From Chromobacterium amazonense (lineage in GTDB: Bacteria > Pseudomonadota > Gammaproteobacteria > Burkholderiales > Chromobacteriaceae): a DNA stretch of 64,000 bases. Below the pieces are notes generated by a model. The model was given only the letters and a program-made list of their open reading frames with translations, searched no databases and was not told the origin of the DNA. How positions within the stretch are numbered: the stretch's first letter is position 1; each line of letters starts with the position of its first letter. Where the stretch lies: assembly GCF_001855565.1 (NCBI RefSeq), contig NZ_MKCR01000013.1:1-64000 (forward strand), in the 5' to 3' direction. Below are positions 54,301-62,958 of the stretch, one piece after another. The position numbers were made by a program, and so were the translations under genes.

Positions 54301-54319
54301 GCATCAAAATTACTGATGC
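54301..54319. promoter_or_regulatory. LysR-type operator (ATC-N9-GAT)
   Basis: GCATCA-N7-TGATGC, a 6-7-6 inverted repeat that contains the LysR box ATC-N9-GAT (T-N11-A). It lies between the LysR gene and small exported protein A, 40 bases upstream of the latter and 118 bases ahead of the former. Confidence 0.65.
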
Positions 54320-54436
54320 TGATTCTGTGGTTTTGCTGGTGTGCTCTTGACGGAATTCATTCTATGGTCAAGTTGTCTGCGATAAAATCGGAAAGAATCG
54401 AAGCAGGCTGTCAAAATTATTGAATGAAGTGGCTAG

Positions 54437-55336
54437 ATGAAACTGACATTGGAAGCGTTGCAGGTGCTGGATGCGATCGAACAGCACGGCAGTTTCGCCG
54501 CGGCTGCGGAGGCCTTGTTCAAGGTGCCGTCGGCCTTGACCTATACCGTGCAGAAGCTGGAGCAGGGCCTGGGCGTGGCCATCTACGACCGCAGCGGGCA
54601 TCGCGCCAGGCTGACGCCGGCCGGCGAGCGGCTGCTGAAAGACGGACGCCATCTGTTGGACGCGGCGCGGCAACTGGAGTTGCGCGTCAGCAAGCAGGCG
54701 CAGGGCTGGGAGGATACCTTGCGCATCGTGGTGGGCGATCTGGTCGATTTCTCGAACCTGCTGCCGGCCATCGCGGACTTCGATAAGTTGGAATCGGCTA
54801 CCCGCTTGTATTTCATCCGCGAGAGTTTTGGCGGCATCTGGGACGCGCTGTACGACGATCGCGCCGATCTGGTGATAGGCGCGCCGAATCAGCCGCCGCC
54901 GGGCGACTATTTCACCCGCAATATCGGCGACTACGACTTTGTCCTGGTGGTGGCGAAGGATCATCCCCTGGCCCGTGTGTCGGAGCCGGTGCCGCCGCAT
55001 GTGCTGCGACGCCACCGCGCGGTGGCCGTTGGCGACACCTCGCGCCGCTTGCCGGCCCGCACCGGCGGTTTGCTGGAAGGGCAGCCGGTATTGACGGTGC
55101 ATGGCAGCCAGGCCAAGCTGCAGGCCATTCTGGCCGGCCTGGGCAGCGGCCATCTGCCGCGCTCCCATGTGCAGGCTTATCTGGACAGCGGCCAACTGGT
55201 GGAGAAGGCGGAGGAGGAAAACGGCAGCTTCCCGCCAATGTGCTTCGCCTGGAAGCAGGAGCAGCCGGGGCGCGCCTTGCAGTGGTTCATCCAGCGGCTG
55301 GAGCGGGCGGTGGCGAAGGGCGAACTGCGCGTATAA
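54437..55336 (+). CDS. LysR family transcriptional regulator flanked by small exported proteins
   Basis: A 299-residue LysR-type regulator. The HTH is at the N-terminus (LEALQVLDAIEQHGSFAAAAEAL, KVPSALTYTVQKLEQGLGVAIY; each in part), and the effector domain includes LRIVVGDLVDFSNLLPAI, DLVIGAPNQPPPGDYF and YDFVLVVAKDHPLA. It resembles a subgroup often annotated as DNA-binding regulators of oxidoreductase or dehydrogenase genes, but no such gene is adjacent here. Instead it sits between two paralogous secreted peptide genes with a LysR-type box upstream of one of them. Confidence 0.88.
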   Translation: MKLTLEALQVLDAIEQHGSFAAAAEALFKVPSALTYTVQKLEQGLGVAIYDRSGHRARLTPAGERLLKDGRHLLDAARQLELRVSKQAQGWEDTLRIVVGDLVDFSNLLPAIADFDKLESATRLYFIRESFGGIWDALYDDRADLVIGAPNQPPPGDYFTRNIGDYDFVLVVAKDHPLARVSEPVPPHVLRRHRAVAVGDTSRRLPARTGGLLEGQPVLTVHGSQAKLQAILAGLGSGHLPRSHVQAYLDSGQLVEKAEEENGSFPPMCFAWKQEQPGRALQWFIQRLERAVAKGELRV

Positions 55337-55419
55337 GGCTGCTGAGTTTGCTCTGGAGCTGGGCCGTGCCGAGTGGAAATCGACGCCCGCCATGGATGGG
55401 GCAGGCGTCCGGGCATGGC

Positions 55420-55596
55420 TCAGCTATTGGAAGCCATGGAGTTGACTTGCGGGATCATCGGCGCCGCTTGGCCGTGCAACTGGGCATTCATCCTGCCGCG
55501 CATCGCCCACATATTGGAGAGTCCTTCGCTGCCGGCCATGGCTTGGCCGGATAGCATGAGCAGGGTGAGCGCGCTGATGAAGAGGGTTTTCAACAT
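55420..55596 (-). CDS. Small exported protein, paralogue B (58 residues)
   Basis: A 58-residue protein with signal peptide MLKTLFISALTLLMLSGQA and mature part beginning AGSEGLSNMWAMRGRMNAQ. About half of the first 39 residues are identical to paralogue A at 54103-54261, including the signal peptide and the NM..MR.RMN segment. AAGGA precedes the ATG by eight bases, as in paralogue A. A TTGACA is present upstream on the minus strand. Conserved methionines and arginines in the mature peptide may bind metal or a membrane surface; function unknown. Confidence 0.8.
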   Translation of the reverse strand: MLKTLFISALTLLMLSGQAMAGSEGLSNMWAMRGRMNAQLHGQAAPMIPQVNSMASNS

Positions 55597-55690
55597 GGCT
55601 TTTTCCTTATTGCTTGAGTGGAATCCGGCCGTGTCAAGCCGCTGTGGGCAGGTGATGCTTGGTTGGGCAGCAGTTTGGCTCCGGTCAACG

Positions 55691-55719
55691 GCGCCGCGGC
55701 CACCGTGTAGCCGCGGCGC
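55691..55719. other. Strong GC hairpin in the paralogue B/uraA gap
   Basis: GCGCCGCGGC and GCCGCGGCGC pair perfectly (ten bases) around CACCGTGTA. No T-run follows on either strand. It is the main feature of this 202-base gap; a CATGTC/GACATG palindrome lies at 55743-55756. Confidence 0.5.
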
Positions 55720-55798
55720 TGATTGACAGTGTAGATCGCGTCATGTCGTTTGACATGGAATAGTTGTAAATGATTCTGAAAATCAGATATTTACTTGC

Positions 55799-57043
55799 TT
55801 ATATGTCCTGCCCCTCGACGATGCCGTCATGCGCAGCGGCTTGGCGCGGCAGAATCAGGTTCAGAATGATGGCCAGCAAGGAGCACAGGCCCACGCCGGC
55901 CAGGGTGAAGTCGCCCAGCTTCAGCGTCAGGCCGCCGATGCCGGCGGTCAGCACCACCGAGATGATCACCAGATTGCGCGGCTCCATCAGGTCCATCTTG
56001 GCTTCGATCAGCGTCTTCAGGCCGATGGAGGCGATGGTGCCGAACAGCAGCACCATGATGCCGCCCATCACCGGCATCGGGATCGATTGCAGCAGCGCGT
56101 TGAATTTGCCGAAGAAGGCCATGCAGATGGCGAAGAGGGCGGCCCAGGTCATGGTCGCCGGGTTGAAATTGCGGGTGATCATCACCGCGCCGGTCACTTC
56201 GGCGTAGGTGGTCACCGGCGGGCCGCCGATCAGGCCGGCCACGCACACGCCCAGGCCGTCGCCGGCCAGCGTGCGGTGCAGGCCCGGCGTCTTGGTGTAG
56301 TCCTTGCCGGTCACGCCGCCGATGGCCATCACGCCGCCGATGTGCTCGATGGCCGGGGCGATGGCCACCGGCAGCATGAAGGCGGCCGCGGCCCAGTTGA
56401 CTTCCGGGCTGTGGAAGGTGGGCATGGCGAACCACGGCGCGGCGGCCAGCTTGGCGAAGTCCACCGCGCCCATGAAGCCGGCGGCGATGTAGCCGACGGT
56501 GACGCCGGCCAGGATAGGCACCAGCTTGAACATGCCGCGGGCGTAGATGGAGACGACGATGGTGGTGGCCAGCGAAATGGCGGCCAGCAGCAGCGAAGTC
56601 TCGTACGGCAGCACCTGCTTGCCGCCGGCCTGGCCCATGGCCATGCCGGAAGCGGCGGTGGCGACCGACAGGCCGATGATCATGATCACCGGGCCGATCA
56701 CCACCGGCGGCAGCAGCTTGTTGACCAGCGCCATGCCGCGCCAGCGCACGATGGCGGCGAACACGAAGTACATGAAGCCGGCGGCGAACAGGCCGAACAT
56801 GGTCGCACCCGGTCCCCAGGTGTGCATGGAGTAAATGATGGGGCCGATGAAGGCGAAAGAGGAGCCGAGGAAGATCGGCACCTGGCGGCCGGTGCAGGCC
56901 TGGAACAGCAAGGTGCCGATGCCGGCGCCGAGCAGGGCCATGGCCGGATTCAGGCCGGTGAGCAGCGGCACCAGCACCAGCGCGCCGAAGGCGACGAACA
57001 GGATCTGGGCGCCGGACACCGCCAGCTTGAGTTGTTGAAGCAT
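55799..57043 (-). CDS. uraA: Uracil permease (NCS2 family)
   Basis: A 414-residue NCS2 nucleobase:proton symporter with about 14 helices. LPVAIAPAIEHIGGVMAIGG contains the conserved substrate/proton-binding glutamate, and GPPVTTYAEVTGAV is the other conserved stretch. FGALVLVPLLTGLNPAMALLGAG opens helix 1-2 (quoted in part). Two adjacent ATGs (57046, 57043): the second has the better distance from AAGGAAG. Last gene of the upp-unknown-uraA operon, which brings in uracil for Upp. Confidence 0.93.
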   Translation of the reverse strand: MLQQLKLAVSGAQILFVAFGALVLVPLLTGLNPAMALLGAGIGTLLFQACTGRQVPIFLGSSFAFIGPIIYSMHTWGPGATMFGLFAAGFMYFVFAAIVRWRGMALVNKLLPPVVIGPVIMIIGLSVATAASGMAMGQAGGKQVLPYETSLLLAAISLATTIVVSIYARGMFKLVPILAGVTVGYIAAGFMGAVDFAKLAAAPWFAMPTFHSPEVNWAAAAFMLPVAIAPAIEHIGGVMAIGGVTGKDYTKTPGLHRTLAGDGLGVCVAGLIGGPPVTTYAEVTGAVMITRNFNPATMTWAALFAICMAFFGKFNALLQSIPMPVMGGIMVLLFGTIASIGLKTLIEAKMDLMEPRNLVIISVVLTAGIGGLTLKLGDFTLAGVGLCSLLAIILNLILPRQAAAHDGIVEGQDI

Positions 57044-57080
57044 CATTCTTCCTTATTGTCGTTTTGTGATTTTGAAACGC

Positions 57081-57719
57081 TCAGACGGTGCAATACATCA
57101 CCGCCTGGGCCAGCGTGTTGTCCACATCCGCCGCCACTGCGCTGCGGCTGCGGAAATCCAGCACCATCCGCCGCACCGCCTCGTAGCATTCATAGTTCGG
57201 CCTGGACTGGTAGTGGATGTCCACGCCCAGCCGCGCCGCCACTTTCTTCACCGTGGTCGGCTTGATGCAGACGTGGCGCTGCGGATCGAAGCAGGCCAGG
57301 AAGCAGCTGACGATGGGCCATTTGGCGGCGTTGGCCTTGGGATCCGTCCGTGCCATCGCCAGGACGTCCACGTAGGCGGCGAAGCTGGCGGGGCCGAAAT
57401 CGTGCAGCGTATTGCGCAAGGCCTGGATGAAGGGCTGATTCAGGTCGCGGTTGTCCATGAAGTTGCGGAAGGCGATCTTCTCGAAAGTGCTGACCGTGGT
57501 GGCCAGCGAGATGATCTGGCGGCAGGCCTGGGTGGCGTCGGCCAGCTTGCCGCTCTCTAGCGCCGCGTCCAGCTTGCCGCGGGTCAGCTCGCGCTGGCAC
57601 AGCGCCTCGGCCTTGGCGTAGCTTTTGTGCCTGCGCGCCAGGGCGATCCAGTCCGGGTCTTGAAAGCCGCCTGGAAAGCGAAGCAGGAAATCGGCATCGA
57701 TTGCGGCGTAGCGGTCCAT
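57081..57719 (-). CDS. Conserved hypothetical protein in the uracil operon
   Basis: A 212-residue soluble, mainly helical protein. I do not recognise the family. Notable parts: MDRYAAIDADFLLRFPGGFQDP at the N-terminus, a long cysteine-bearing middle (ATQACRQIISLATTVSTFEK, KWPIVSCFLACFDPQRHVC) and a helical end. It lies between upp and uraA, 37 bases from uraA and 76 from upp, so it is co-transcribed. A start nine bases earlier (57728) is possible but has no spacing for a ribosome binding site. Possibly linked to nucleobase use; inference only. Confidence 0.72.
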   Translation of the reverse strand: MDRYAAIDADFLLRFPGGFQDPDWIALARRHKSYAKAEALCQRELTRGKLDAALESGKLADATQACRQIISLATTVSTFEKIAFRNFMDNRDLNQPFIQALRNTLHDFGPASFAAYVDVLAMARTDPKANAAKWPIVSCFLACFDPQRHVCIKPTTVKKVAARLGVDIHYQSRPNYECYEAVRRMVLDFRSRSAVAADVDNTLAQAVMYCTV

Positions 57720-57795
57720 GGTCTTCATCCCTGTCGGCTTGCAAAAAAGCCGCCGGCTGCGGAGGCAACGGGCGGCTGGGGAAATGGCATGGCGA

Positions 57796-58428
57796 TCAGG
57801 CTTGCTTGGTGCCGAAGATCTTGTCGCCGGCGTCGCCCAGGCCCGGAATGATGTAGCCGTGCTCGTTCAGGTGGCTGTCGAGCGAGGCGGCGTAGATCTG
57901 CACGTCCGGGTGAGCGTCGTTGACGATCTTCACGCCTTCCGGCGCGGCCACCATCACCACGGCCTTGATGTGTTTGCAGCCATTGCGCTTGAGCAGGTCG
58001 ATGGTGGCGACCAGCGAGCCGCCTGTGGCCAGCATCGGGTCGATGATCAGGGCGATGCGTTCGTCCAGATTGCCGACGAATTTTTCAAAGTAGGACACTG
58101 GCTCCAGCGTTTCTTCATTGCGGGCCAGGCCCACCACGCTGATCTTGGCCGACGGCACCAGATCCAGCACGCCGTCCAGCATGCCGATGCCGGCGCGCAG
58201 GATCGGCACCACGGTGACTTTCTTGCCCTTGATCTGCTTGACGTCTATCTTGCCGCACCAGCCGTCTATGGTGACGCTTTCCAGCTCGAAATCGCGGGTG
58301 GCTTCATAGGCGAGCAGCCGAGCCAGTTCCTGGGTCAGCTGGCGGAACTTCATGGTGCTGGTGTCGGCTTCGCGCAGCAGGCCCAGCTTGTGCTGAACCA
58401 GCGGATGATCAACGATGGTGATATTCAA
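57796..58428 (-). CDS. upp: Uracil phosphoribosyltransferase
   Basis: A 210-residue enzyme making UMP from uracil and [37 protein letters not shown], the PRPP loop [18 protein letters not shown] and the uracil-binding [13 protein letters not shown] are all present. I place the start at TTG 58428 with AGGGAG six bases upstream, which gives the standard Upp N-terminus. An ATG at 58485 would add residues encoded by the terminator hairpin and has no ribosome binding site. Confidence 0.95.
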   Translation of the reverse strand: MNITIVDHPLVQHKLGLLREADTSTMKFRQLTQELARLLAYEATRDFELESVTIDGWCGKIDVKQIKGKKVTVVPILRAGIGMLDGVLDLVPSAKISVVGLARNEETLEPVSYFEKFVGNLDERIALIIDPMLATGGSLVATIDLLKRNGCKHIKAVVMVAAPEGVKIVNDAHPDVQIYAASLDSHLNEHGYIIPGLGDAGDKIFGTKQA

Positions 58429-58448
58429 TTTCGGCTCCCTACCTTGGC

Positions 58449-58482
58449 AAAAAGCTGCTTGCCGGGGGCGGCAAACAGCTTT
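58449..58482 (-). terminator. Attenuator-like terminator in the upp leader
   Basis: On the minus strand AAAGCTG-T-TTGCCG, loop CCCC, CGGCAA-G-CAGCTTT followed by five T in total. It ends 20 bases before the upp start codon. A preceding hairpin with a four-base loop lies at 58499-58518 (CGGCAGCC and GGCTGCCG), and TAGAAT at 58543-58538 is a candidate -10. The layout suggests transcription attenuation of the uracil operon. Confidence 0.6.
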
Positions 58483-58633
58483 CATCTACATATGACAGCG
58501 GCAGCCGCAAGGCTGCCGATGGGTGGTATGGGGCGGTATTCTAACGCGTCCCGGCGTGGAAAATCCACCACGAAAATCTCCATGTGGACAAAAGTGCCGC
58601 TAGCGTGGCCATTCCGGCTATCGTTCCGGCGGC

Positions 58634-58661
58634 AAAAAAAGCCCAGCGCGGGGCTGGGCTT
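58634..58661 (-). terminator. grxD terminator
   Basis: On the minus strand AAGCCCAGC, loop CCCGC, GCTGGGCTT followed by T. Nine-base stem, directly after the grxD stop. Confidence 0.92.
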
Positions 58662-58668
58662 GAGGTGT

Positions 58669-58980
58669 TTACAGGTCTTTCAGCAATTCCTGCAGCTCGC
58701 CGTTCTGGTACATCTCGTACATGATGTCCGAACCGCCGATGAATTCGCCCTTGACGTACAGCTGCGGGATGGTCGGCCAGTTGGAGTAGTCCTTGATACC
58801 CTGGCGGATGTCCGGGTCGCGCAGCACGTCCACGGTCAGGAAGTTGTCCACGCCACAGGCTTTCAGGATCTGCACCGCGCGCGAGGAGAAGCCGCACTGC
58901 GGAAACTGGGCGGAGCCCTTCATGAACAGCACCACCGGGTTGTCGGTGACGGTCTGCTGGATATCTTGTTGAATCGACAT
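58669..58980 (-). CDS. grxD: Monothiol glutaredoxin Grx4/GrxD
   Basis: A 103-residue CGFS glutaredoxin. QCGFSSRAVQIL carries the active CGFS motif, WPTIPQLYVKGEFIGGSDIM the glutathione-binding TVP-like and GG-D elements. Such proteins carry [2Fe-2S] clusters with glutathione and BolA partners. The ATG at 58980 gives MSIQQDIQQ and has AAGGA nine bases upstream; a TTG three codons earlier is not needed. Single gene with its own terminator. Confidence 0.95.
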   Translation of the reverse strand: MSIQQDIQQTVTDNPVVLFMKGSAQFPQCGFSSRAVQILKACGVDNFLTVDVLRDPDIRQGIKDYSNWPTIPQLYVKGEFIGGSDIMYEMYQNGELQELLKDL

Positions 58981-59048
58981 GTTTTGCAATCCTTGCTTGG
59001 GGGCGGTCAGGAGCCGCCGGAAATACCCGATCTTTTCAATCAGTTATT

Positions 59049-60416
59049 CTACGTGCGGGCCGGTGGCTGGTCAATTTGCCCAGCCTTGGCATGCCACTGC
59101 GGCAGGAACAACCGCACCTGGCCTTCGTACAGCGCGCGCCGCGTCAGCAGCCGCGACACCGACGCCGCCAGCAGCGCGGTGGCCATCAGCGGAATCAGCA
59201 TATCGGAACTATCGGTCATCTCCATCACGATGACGAAACCCGTCATCGGCGCCCGCGTCATGCCGGCGAAGAAACCCACCATGCCCAGCAGCACCACCAT
59301 GGCTTGGGGCAAAAAGGGCAGCAGCTGCGATATGTTCAGGCCGAAACCGGCGCCGACGGCCAGCGACGGCGCGAACATGCCGCCCGGCACCGCGCTGATA
59401 TGGCTGATGAACATGGAGATCAGCTTCAGCACGCCGTAATCCTGCAGTCCGGCGCCGTGGCCTTCGATGATGTCGCGGGCGCGGAAGTAGCCGGTGCCGA
59501 AGGTGCTGCCGTGGCTGGCGATGCCGATGACGGCCAGCGCCAGGCCGCAGCCGGCGGCGAACAGGATCGGTTGCTTGGCGCGCCAGCCATGCAGCGGCCC
59601 GGGCAGGCGCTGCGACAGCGCCAACAGCACGCGACAGGCCAGGCCGCCGATGACGCCGCCCAGCACGCCGCATAGCGGCACCGCCAGCCAGGCCTGCTTG
59701 CTTTCCATCGCCACATGGACAATGCCGAAATAACTGTAATTGCCGTTGATGGCGAAGGTGGTGAGGCCGGCGACAATCACCGACAGCAGGATGGTGGACC
59801 CGGCGCGCATGTCGAAAATGCGGCCCATCTCCTCGATGGCGAACATGATGCCGGCCAGCGGCGCGTTGAAGGCGGCCGCCACGCCGGCGGCGCCGCCGGC
59901 CAGGATGAAGCTGCGCGCGGCGCCTTCATGGCGCTGCGCCGCCTTGCGGTTCAAGGAATACTTGATCGCCGCGCCCACCTGGACGATGGGGCCTTCGTAG
60001 CCGAATGTCGCGCCGGAGCTGATGCCCAGCAAGGTCAGCACCACTTTGCCGAAGGCCGCGCGCAGCGTGAAGCAGTATTCGCGCAATTTTTCCATGCCCG
60101 GCTCCAGCGCCGCGATGGACTGCGGGATGCCGCCGCCGGCCGAGCCGGGAAAGAAGCGGTGCATGACCCAGATCGCCAGCGCCAGCCCTGCCGGGGTGAT
60201 CAGCAGGCTCCAATACGGCGAGGCGTCGTAAGCTTTGAAGAACAGGTCATGCGACAGGTGGCTGCCGAGGGCGAAGACATAGGCCACCAGGCCGATCAGG
60301 ATGGCCGCGATCCACACCGGCACCTGGCGCCGCCACTGCGCGGCGGACAGGTAAAGATAACGCAGACGACGGTGCATCTGCTGCCGTTTGGTGCGGCGTG
60401 GAAGATAATCCTGCAT
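59049..60416 (-). CDS. ClC family chloride channel/transporter
   Basis: A 455-residue membrane protein with about 12-18 short helices. Ion-pathway motifs: GSAGGGIPQ (motif 1 variant), GYEGPIVQVG, whose glutamate is the gating residue equivalent to E148 of E. coli ClC-ec1, and VPGGMFAPSLAVGAGF (GGxFxPxL). GYEGP instead of the common GREGP/GKEGP is a mild variation. ATG 60416 was chosen for spacing from TGGAG and typical length; the frame is open 18 codons further up. Antiporter or channel mode cannot be inferred. Confidence 0.88.
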   Translation of the reverse strand: MQDYLPRRTKRQQMHRRLRYLYLSAAQWRRQVPVWIAAILIGLVAYVFALGSHLSHDLFFKAYDASPYWSLLITPAGLALAIWVMHRFFPGSAGGGIPQSIAALEPGMEKLREYCFTLRAAFGKVVLTLLGISSGATFGYEGPIVQVGAAIKYSLNRKAAQRHEGAARSFILAGGAAGVAAAFNAPLAGIMFAIEEMGRIFDMRAGSTILLSVIVAGLTTFAINGNYSYFGIVHVAMESKQAWLAVPLCGVLGGVIGGLACRVLLALSQRLPGPLHGWRAKQPILFAAGCGLALAVIGIASHGSTFGTGYFRARDIIEGHGAGLQDYGVLKLISMFISHISAVPGGMFAPSLAVGAGFGLNISQLLPFLPQAMVVLLGMVGFFAGMTRAPMTGFVIVMEMTDSSDMLIPLMATALLAASVSRLLTRRALYEGQVRLFLPQWHAKAGQIDQPPART

Positions 60417-60441
60417 CGGATGGCGGCTCCAGGCATAAAGC

Positions 60442-60464
60442 AAACCCGGCGGCTGCCGGGTTTT
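60442..60464 (-). terminator. Terminator downstream of rsmB
   Basis: AAACCCGGC and GCCGGGTTT with a four-base loop, between the rsmB stop and the ClC gene. T-runs on both strands; on the minus strand it ends the purM-purN-DUF3108-rsmB unit before the ClC gene. Confidence 0.8.
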
Positions 60465-60554
60465 AATCACAAACCGCTAATATACTCCTAAGCGGTCGCG
60501 CTTGCGAGCTTGTTTTCTCGCGCCGAAGTCTGGCCAACTACCCGCATGGCGGCG

Positions 60555-61820
60555 TCAAGCATGGGCTGGCGCGCGCTGCAGCACGGCGGCGAAGAAGCCG
60601 TCGGTATTATGCAAATGCGGTTTCAGCTCCAGGTAGTCGCCGCATTGCAGCGGGATTTTCTGTTCCGCCAGCACATCATCCATCTTCACCAGGCTGAAAT
60701 CCGCATGCTCGGCCAGGAAGGCCTCGACGATGGCCTGGTTTTCCTGCGGCAGCAGGCTGCAGGTGGCGTAGACCAGGCGGCCGCCTTCCTTCACCAGCCG
60801 CGAGGCGGAGGCGAGGATGGAGGTCTGCTTGGCGTTCAGCTCGGCCACGCTGTCCGGGCTTTGGCGGAATTTCAGGTCCGGATTGCGGCGCAGCGTGCCC
60901 AGGCCGGAGCAGGGCGCGTCCACCAGCACGCGGTCGGCTTTGCCGGCCAGGCGCTTCACCTTGGCGTCGTTTTCGTGTGCCAGCAGTTGCGGATGCACAT
61001 TGGACAGGCCGGAGCGGGCCTGGCGCGGCTTGAAGTTGGCAAGACGCTTCTCTGATACATCAAACGCGTACAGGCGGCCGCTGGATGACATCTGCGCGCC
61101 CAAAAGCAGCGTTTTGCCGCCGGCGCCGGCGCAGAAGTCCACCACCATCTCGCCTCGGCGCGCGCCGGTGATCAGGCCCAGCAGCTGGCTGCCTTCATCC
61201 TGCACTTCAAACGCGCCGGATTTGAACAGTTCGTGTTTGGACAGCGCCGGCTTGTCCTTGAGGCGGATGCCGATGGGCGAATAAGGCGTGGCTTCGCAGT
61301 GGATGCCTTCGGCGTTGAGGCGGTCCAGCAGTTCCTCGCGTTTCATTTTCAGCGTGTTGACGCGCAGGTCCAGCGGGGCCATGGCCATCAGGCCTTGGCC
61401 CAAGGCTTCCACAGCCGCCGGTTCCTGTTCGCCCAGGCGTTCGATCACCCATTGCGGCAGCTCGGCGCGGATTTCCAGGCTGTCTTCCAGCGCCTTGCCC
61501 TTGACCGTGCCCAGCCATTCGCGCTCGCCGGCGCTGGTGGCTTCGGACAATTCCTTGACGTTGAGCTTGTTGAACTTCATCAGGGCCACCAGCGCCAGGC
61601 GGCGCGGCGTGGCTTTTTCCGGCGCGATCAGCGCGCGCAGCTGGATCAGTCGGCGCAAGGCGCCGAAGGCCGTTTCGGCGATCAGATGGCGGTCGGCGCT
61701 GCCGAGTTTGTTGTGCTCGCGGAAGTACGCGGACAGCACGGCGTCCGCCGGGCGGTCGAAGCGGGTCATCTGGCCGATGACGGTTTCCAGGTGTTTCAGT
61801 TGGCTATGGCTAATGTGCAT
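60555..61820 (-). CDS. RsmB/NOP family rRNA cytosine-C5 methyltransferase
   Basis: A 421-residue SAM enzyme. An N-terminal helical domain of about 130 residues is followed by the catalytic domain: DFCAGAGGKTLLLGAQM (SAM), YAFDVSEKRL, VDAPCSGLGTLRRNPD with the first catalytic cysteine and YATCSLLPQEN with the second. It matches RsmB, which methylates C967 of 16S rRNA, but the N-terminal part is not obviously a NusB domain, so a related NOP-type enzyme is possible. Its start overlaps the DUF3108 gene by 11 bases. Confidence 0.86.
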   Translation of the reverse strand: MHISHSQLKHLETVIGQMTRFDRPADAVLSAYFREHNKLGSADRHLIAETAFGALRRLIQLRALIAPEKATPRRLALVALMKFNKLNVKELSEATSAGEREWLGTVKGKALEDSLEIRAELPQWVIERLGEQEPAAVEALGQGLMAMAPLDLRVNTLKMKREELLDRLNAEGIHCEATPYSPIGIRLKDKPALSKHELFKSGAFEVQDEGSQLLGLITGARRGEMVVDFCAGAGGKTLLLGAQMSSSGRLYAFDVSEKRLANFKPRQARSGLSNVHPQLLAHENDAKVKRLAGKADRVLVDAPCSGLGTLRRNPDLKFRQSPDSVAELNAKQTSILASASRLVKEGGRLVYATCSLLPQENQAIVEAFLAEHADFSLVKMDDVLAEQKIPLQCGDYLELKPHLHNTDGFFAAVLQRAPAHA

Positions 61821-62958
61821 TCTTGTTCCGTATCGTCGGTTGCGGCGGCAGTTCCCACTGCCGCTTGCCGTTCACTTCTATGCGGATCGCTTTAAGCTCG
61901 ATCCGTTTGTCTTTGTCGGCGCGCAGGATGCGCACCGGCAGATTGGCGAAATCCGGCGCCAGCCAGAACTCGGTGACGTCGCCGTCACCCTCCGCCCTGA
62001 ACACGATGACGCGCATCTTGCCGTCGCCAGTGTCGTAATCGAAGGCGCCGGCAGGCGCCATCGGATATTCGTAAACTTTCTTCGCCGTCGTGATCTGGAT
62101 CGGCGCGCGGCCCAGATCGCCGCCCTTCAGCGCCAGCTGGAAGGCCAGGCTGAACGCGTCCTGCGCGCCGTTTTTCAGCGCCAGTTGCTTGCCCGCGCTG
62201 TCGCCGTAGCGCAGCAGCCCGGCGTCGTAGTCAAAGCGCGCGCTGTCTTTCAGCTGGCCGCCGCGGAAAGCCTGCAGGGTGTCCGGCCGCAGGCCGTGGC
62301 TGTCTATCTGCCCTTGTGAAAGATAGCGCAGCTTGGGACCGATGAAAGGATTGACTGAGATGTCCAGCTGGTAGCGGCCATCGCCTTGCAGCCATTCCAG
62401 ATCGCCAAATCCCACCATCGCCTGGCCCCAGAAGCCCTGGTAGCGGATCCGCGCCGCCACCGGGAATTTGCGCATCGCGGTATCGGGATGGATGAAGCCG
62501 GCGGTGGGCGAGGTGTCGGACTGCGCCGCGCGCGCCGGCTGCCTTGCCGGCTCGCTCGCCGCCTGGTGGCGGGCGGGATGCTCGGCTGGCGGCAGTTCGG
62601 CAACCGGCTCCGAGCTGGCTTGCGCAACCAGGGTTTCCTGGGCCGGCGCGGAGGCCTCCGCAGTTTCCTCGGCCGCTTGCGAGGCCTGGGTTTTCTTGCG
62701 CCGTTTCGGCGCGGGCTTCTCTACCGGCTTGGGCGGCATTTTGGATGCCGAGGGACGCAGTTGGACGCCGGCATGGCTTGGTTTCAGCGGCGCCGGCGTG
62801 TCCAGCTGCATCGCCTGCATCTTGATGTCAATTTTTTCCAGCTTCGGCGTTTCCTCCGGCTGCAGGCTGAGCGCGGGCAGCAAGTCCGAGCCTAGCAGCA
62901 TCAGATGCAGCAGCAGGGACAGGACCAGGGCGATCAGCAGCAGGCGGAAACGAGTCAT
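61810..62958 (-). CDS. DUF3108 domain protein with proline-rich linker
   Basis: A 382-residue envelope protein. The N-terminus is a membrane anchor (RLLLIALVLSLLLHLMLLG). Residues about 50-150 form a low-complexity linker rich in A, P, E and K, in the manner of TonB-like proteins. The C-terminal domain (about residues 160-375) is DUF3108, with a predicted beta-structure (FPVAARIRYQGFWGQAMVGF, DISVNPFIGPKLRYLSQGQI). Function unknown. It immediately follows purN (adjacent codons) and overlaps rsmB. Confidence 0.82.
   Translation of the reverse strand: MTRFRLLLIALVLSLLLHLMLLGSDLLPALSLQPEETPKLEKIDIKMQAMQLDTPAPLKPSHAGVQLRPSASKMPPKPVEKPAPKRRKKTQASQAAEETAEASAPAQETLVAQASSEPVAELPPAEHPARHQAASEPARQPARAAQSDTSPTAGFIHPDTAMRKFPVAARIRYQGFWGQAMVGFGDLEWLQGDGRYQLDISVNPFIGPKLRYLSQGQIDSHGLRPDTLQAFRGGQLKDSARFDYDAGLLRYGDSAGKQLALKNGAQDAFSLAFQLALKGGDLGRAPIQITTAKKVYEYPMAPAGAFDYDTGDGKMRVIVFRAEGDGDVTEFWLAPDFANLPVRILRADKDKRIELKAIRIEVNGKRQWELPPQPTIRNKNAH

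Noticed and set aside
54065-54307. An 80-codon minus-strand frame at the small-protein locus
   Set aside because: It is out of frame with the 52-codon gene that has a signal peptide, a ribosome binding site and a homologue nearby; its own product is a basic, R/H-rich chain.
58429-58485. ATG start of upp at 58485
   Set aside because: It would encode a terminator hairpin, has no ribosome binding site, and adds residues not found in Upp. TTG 58428 fits better.
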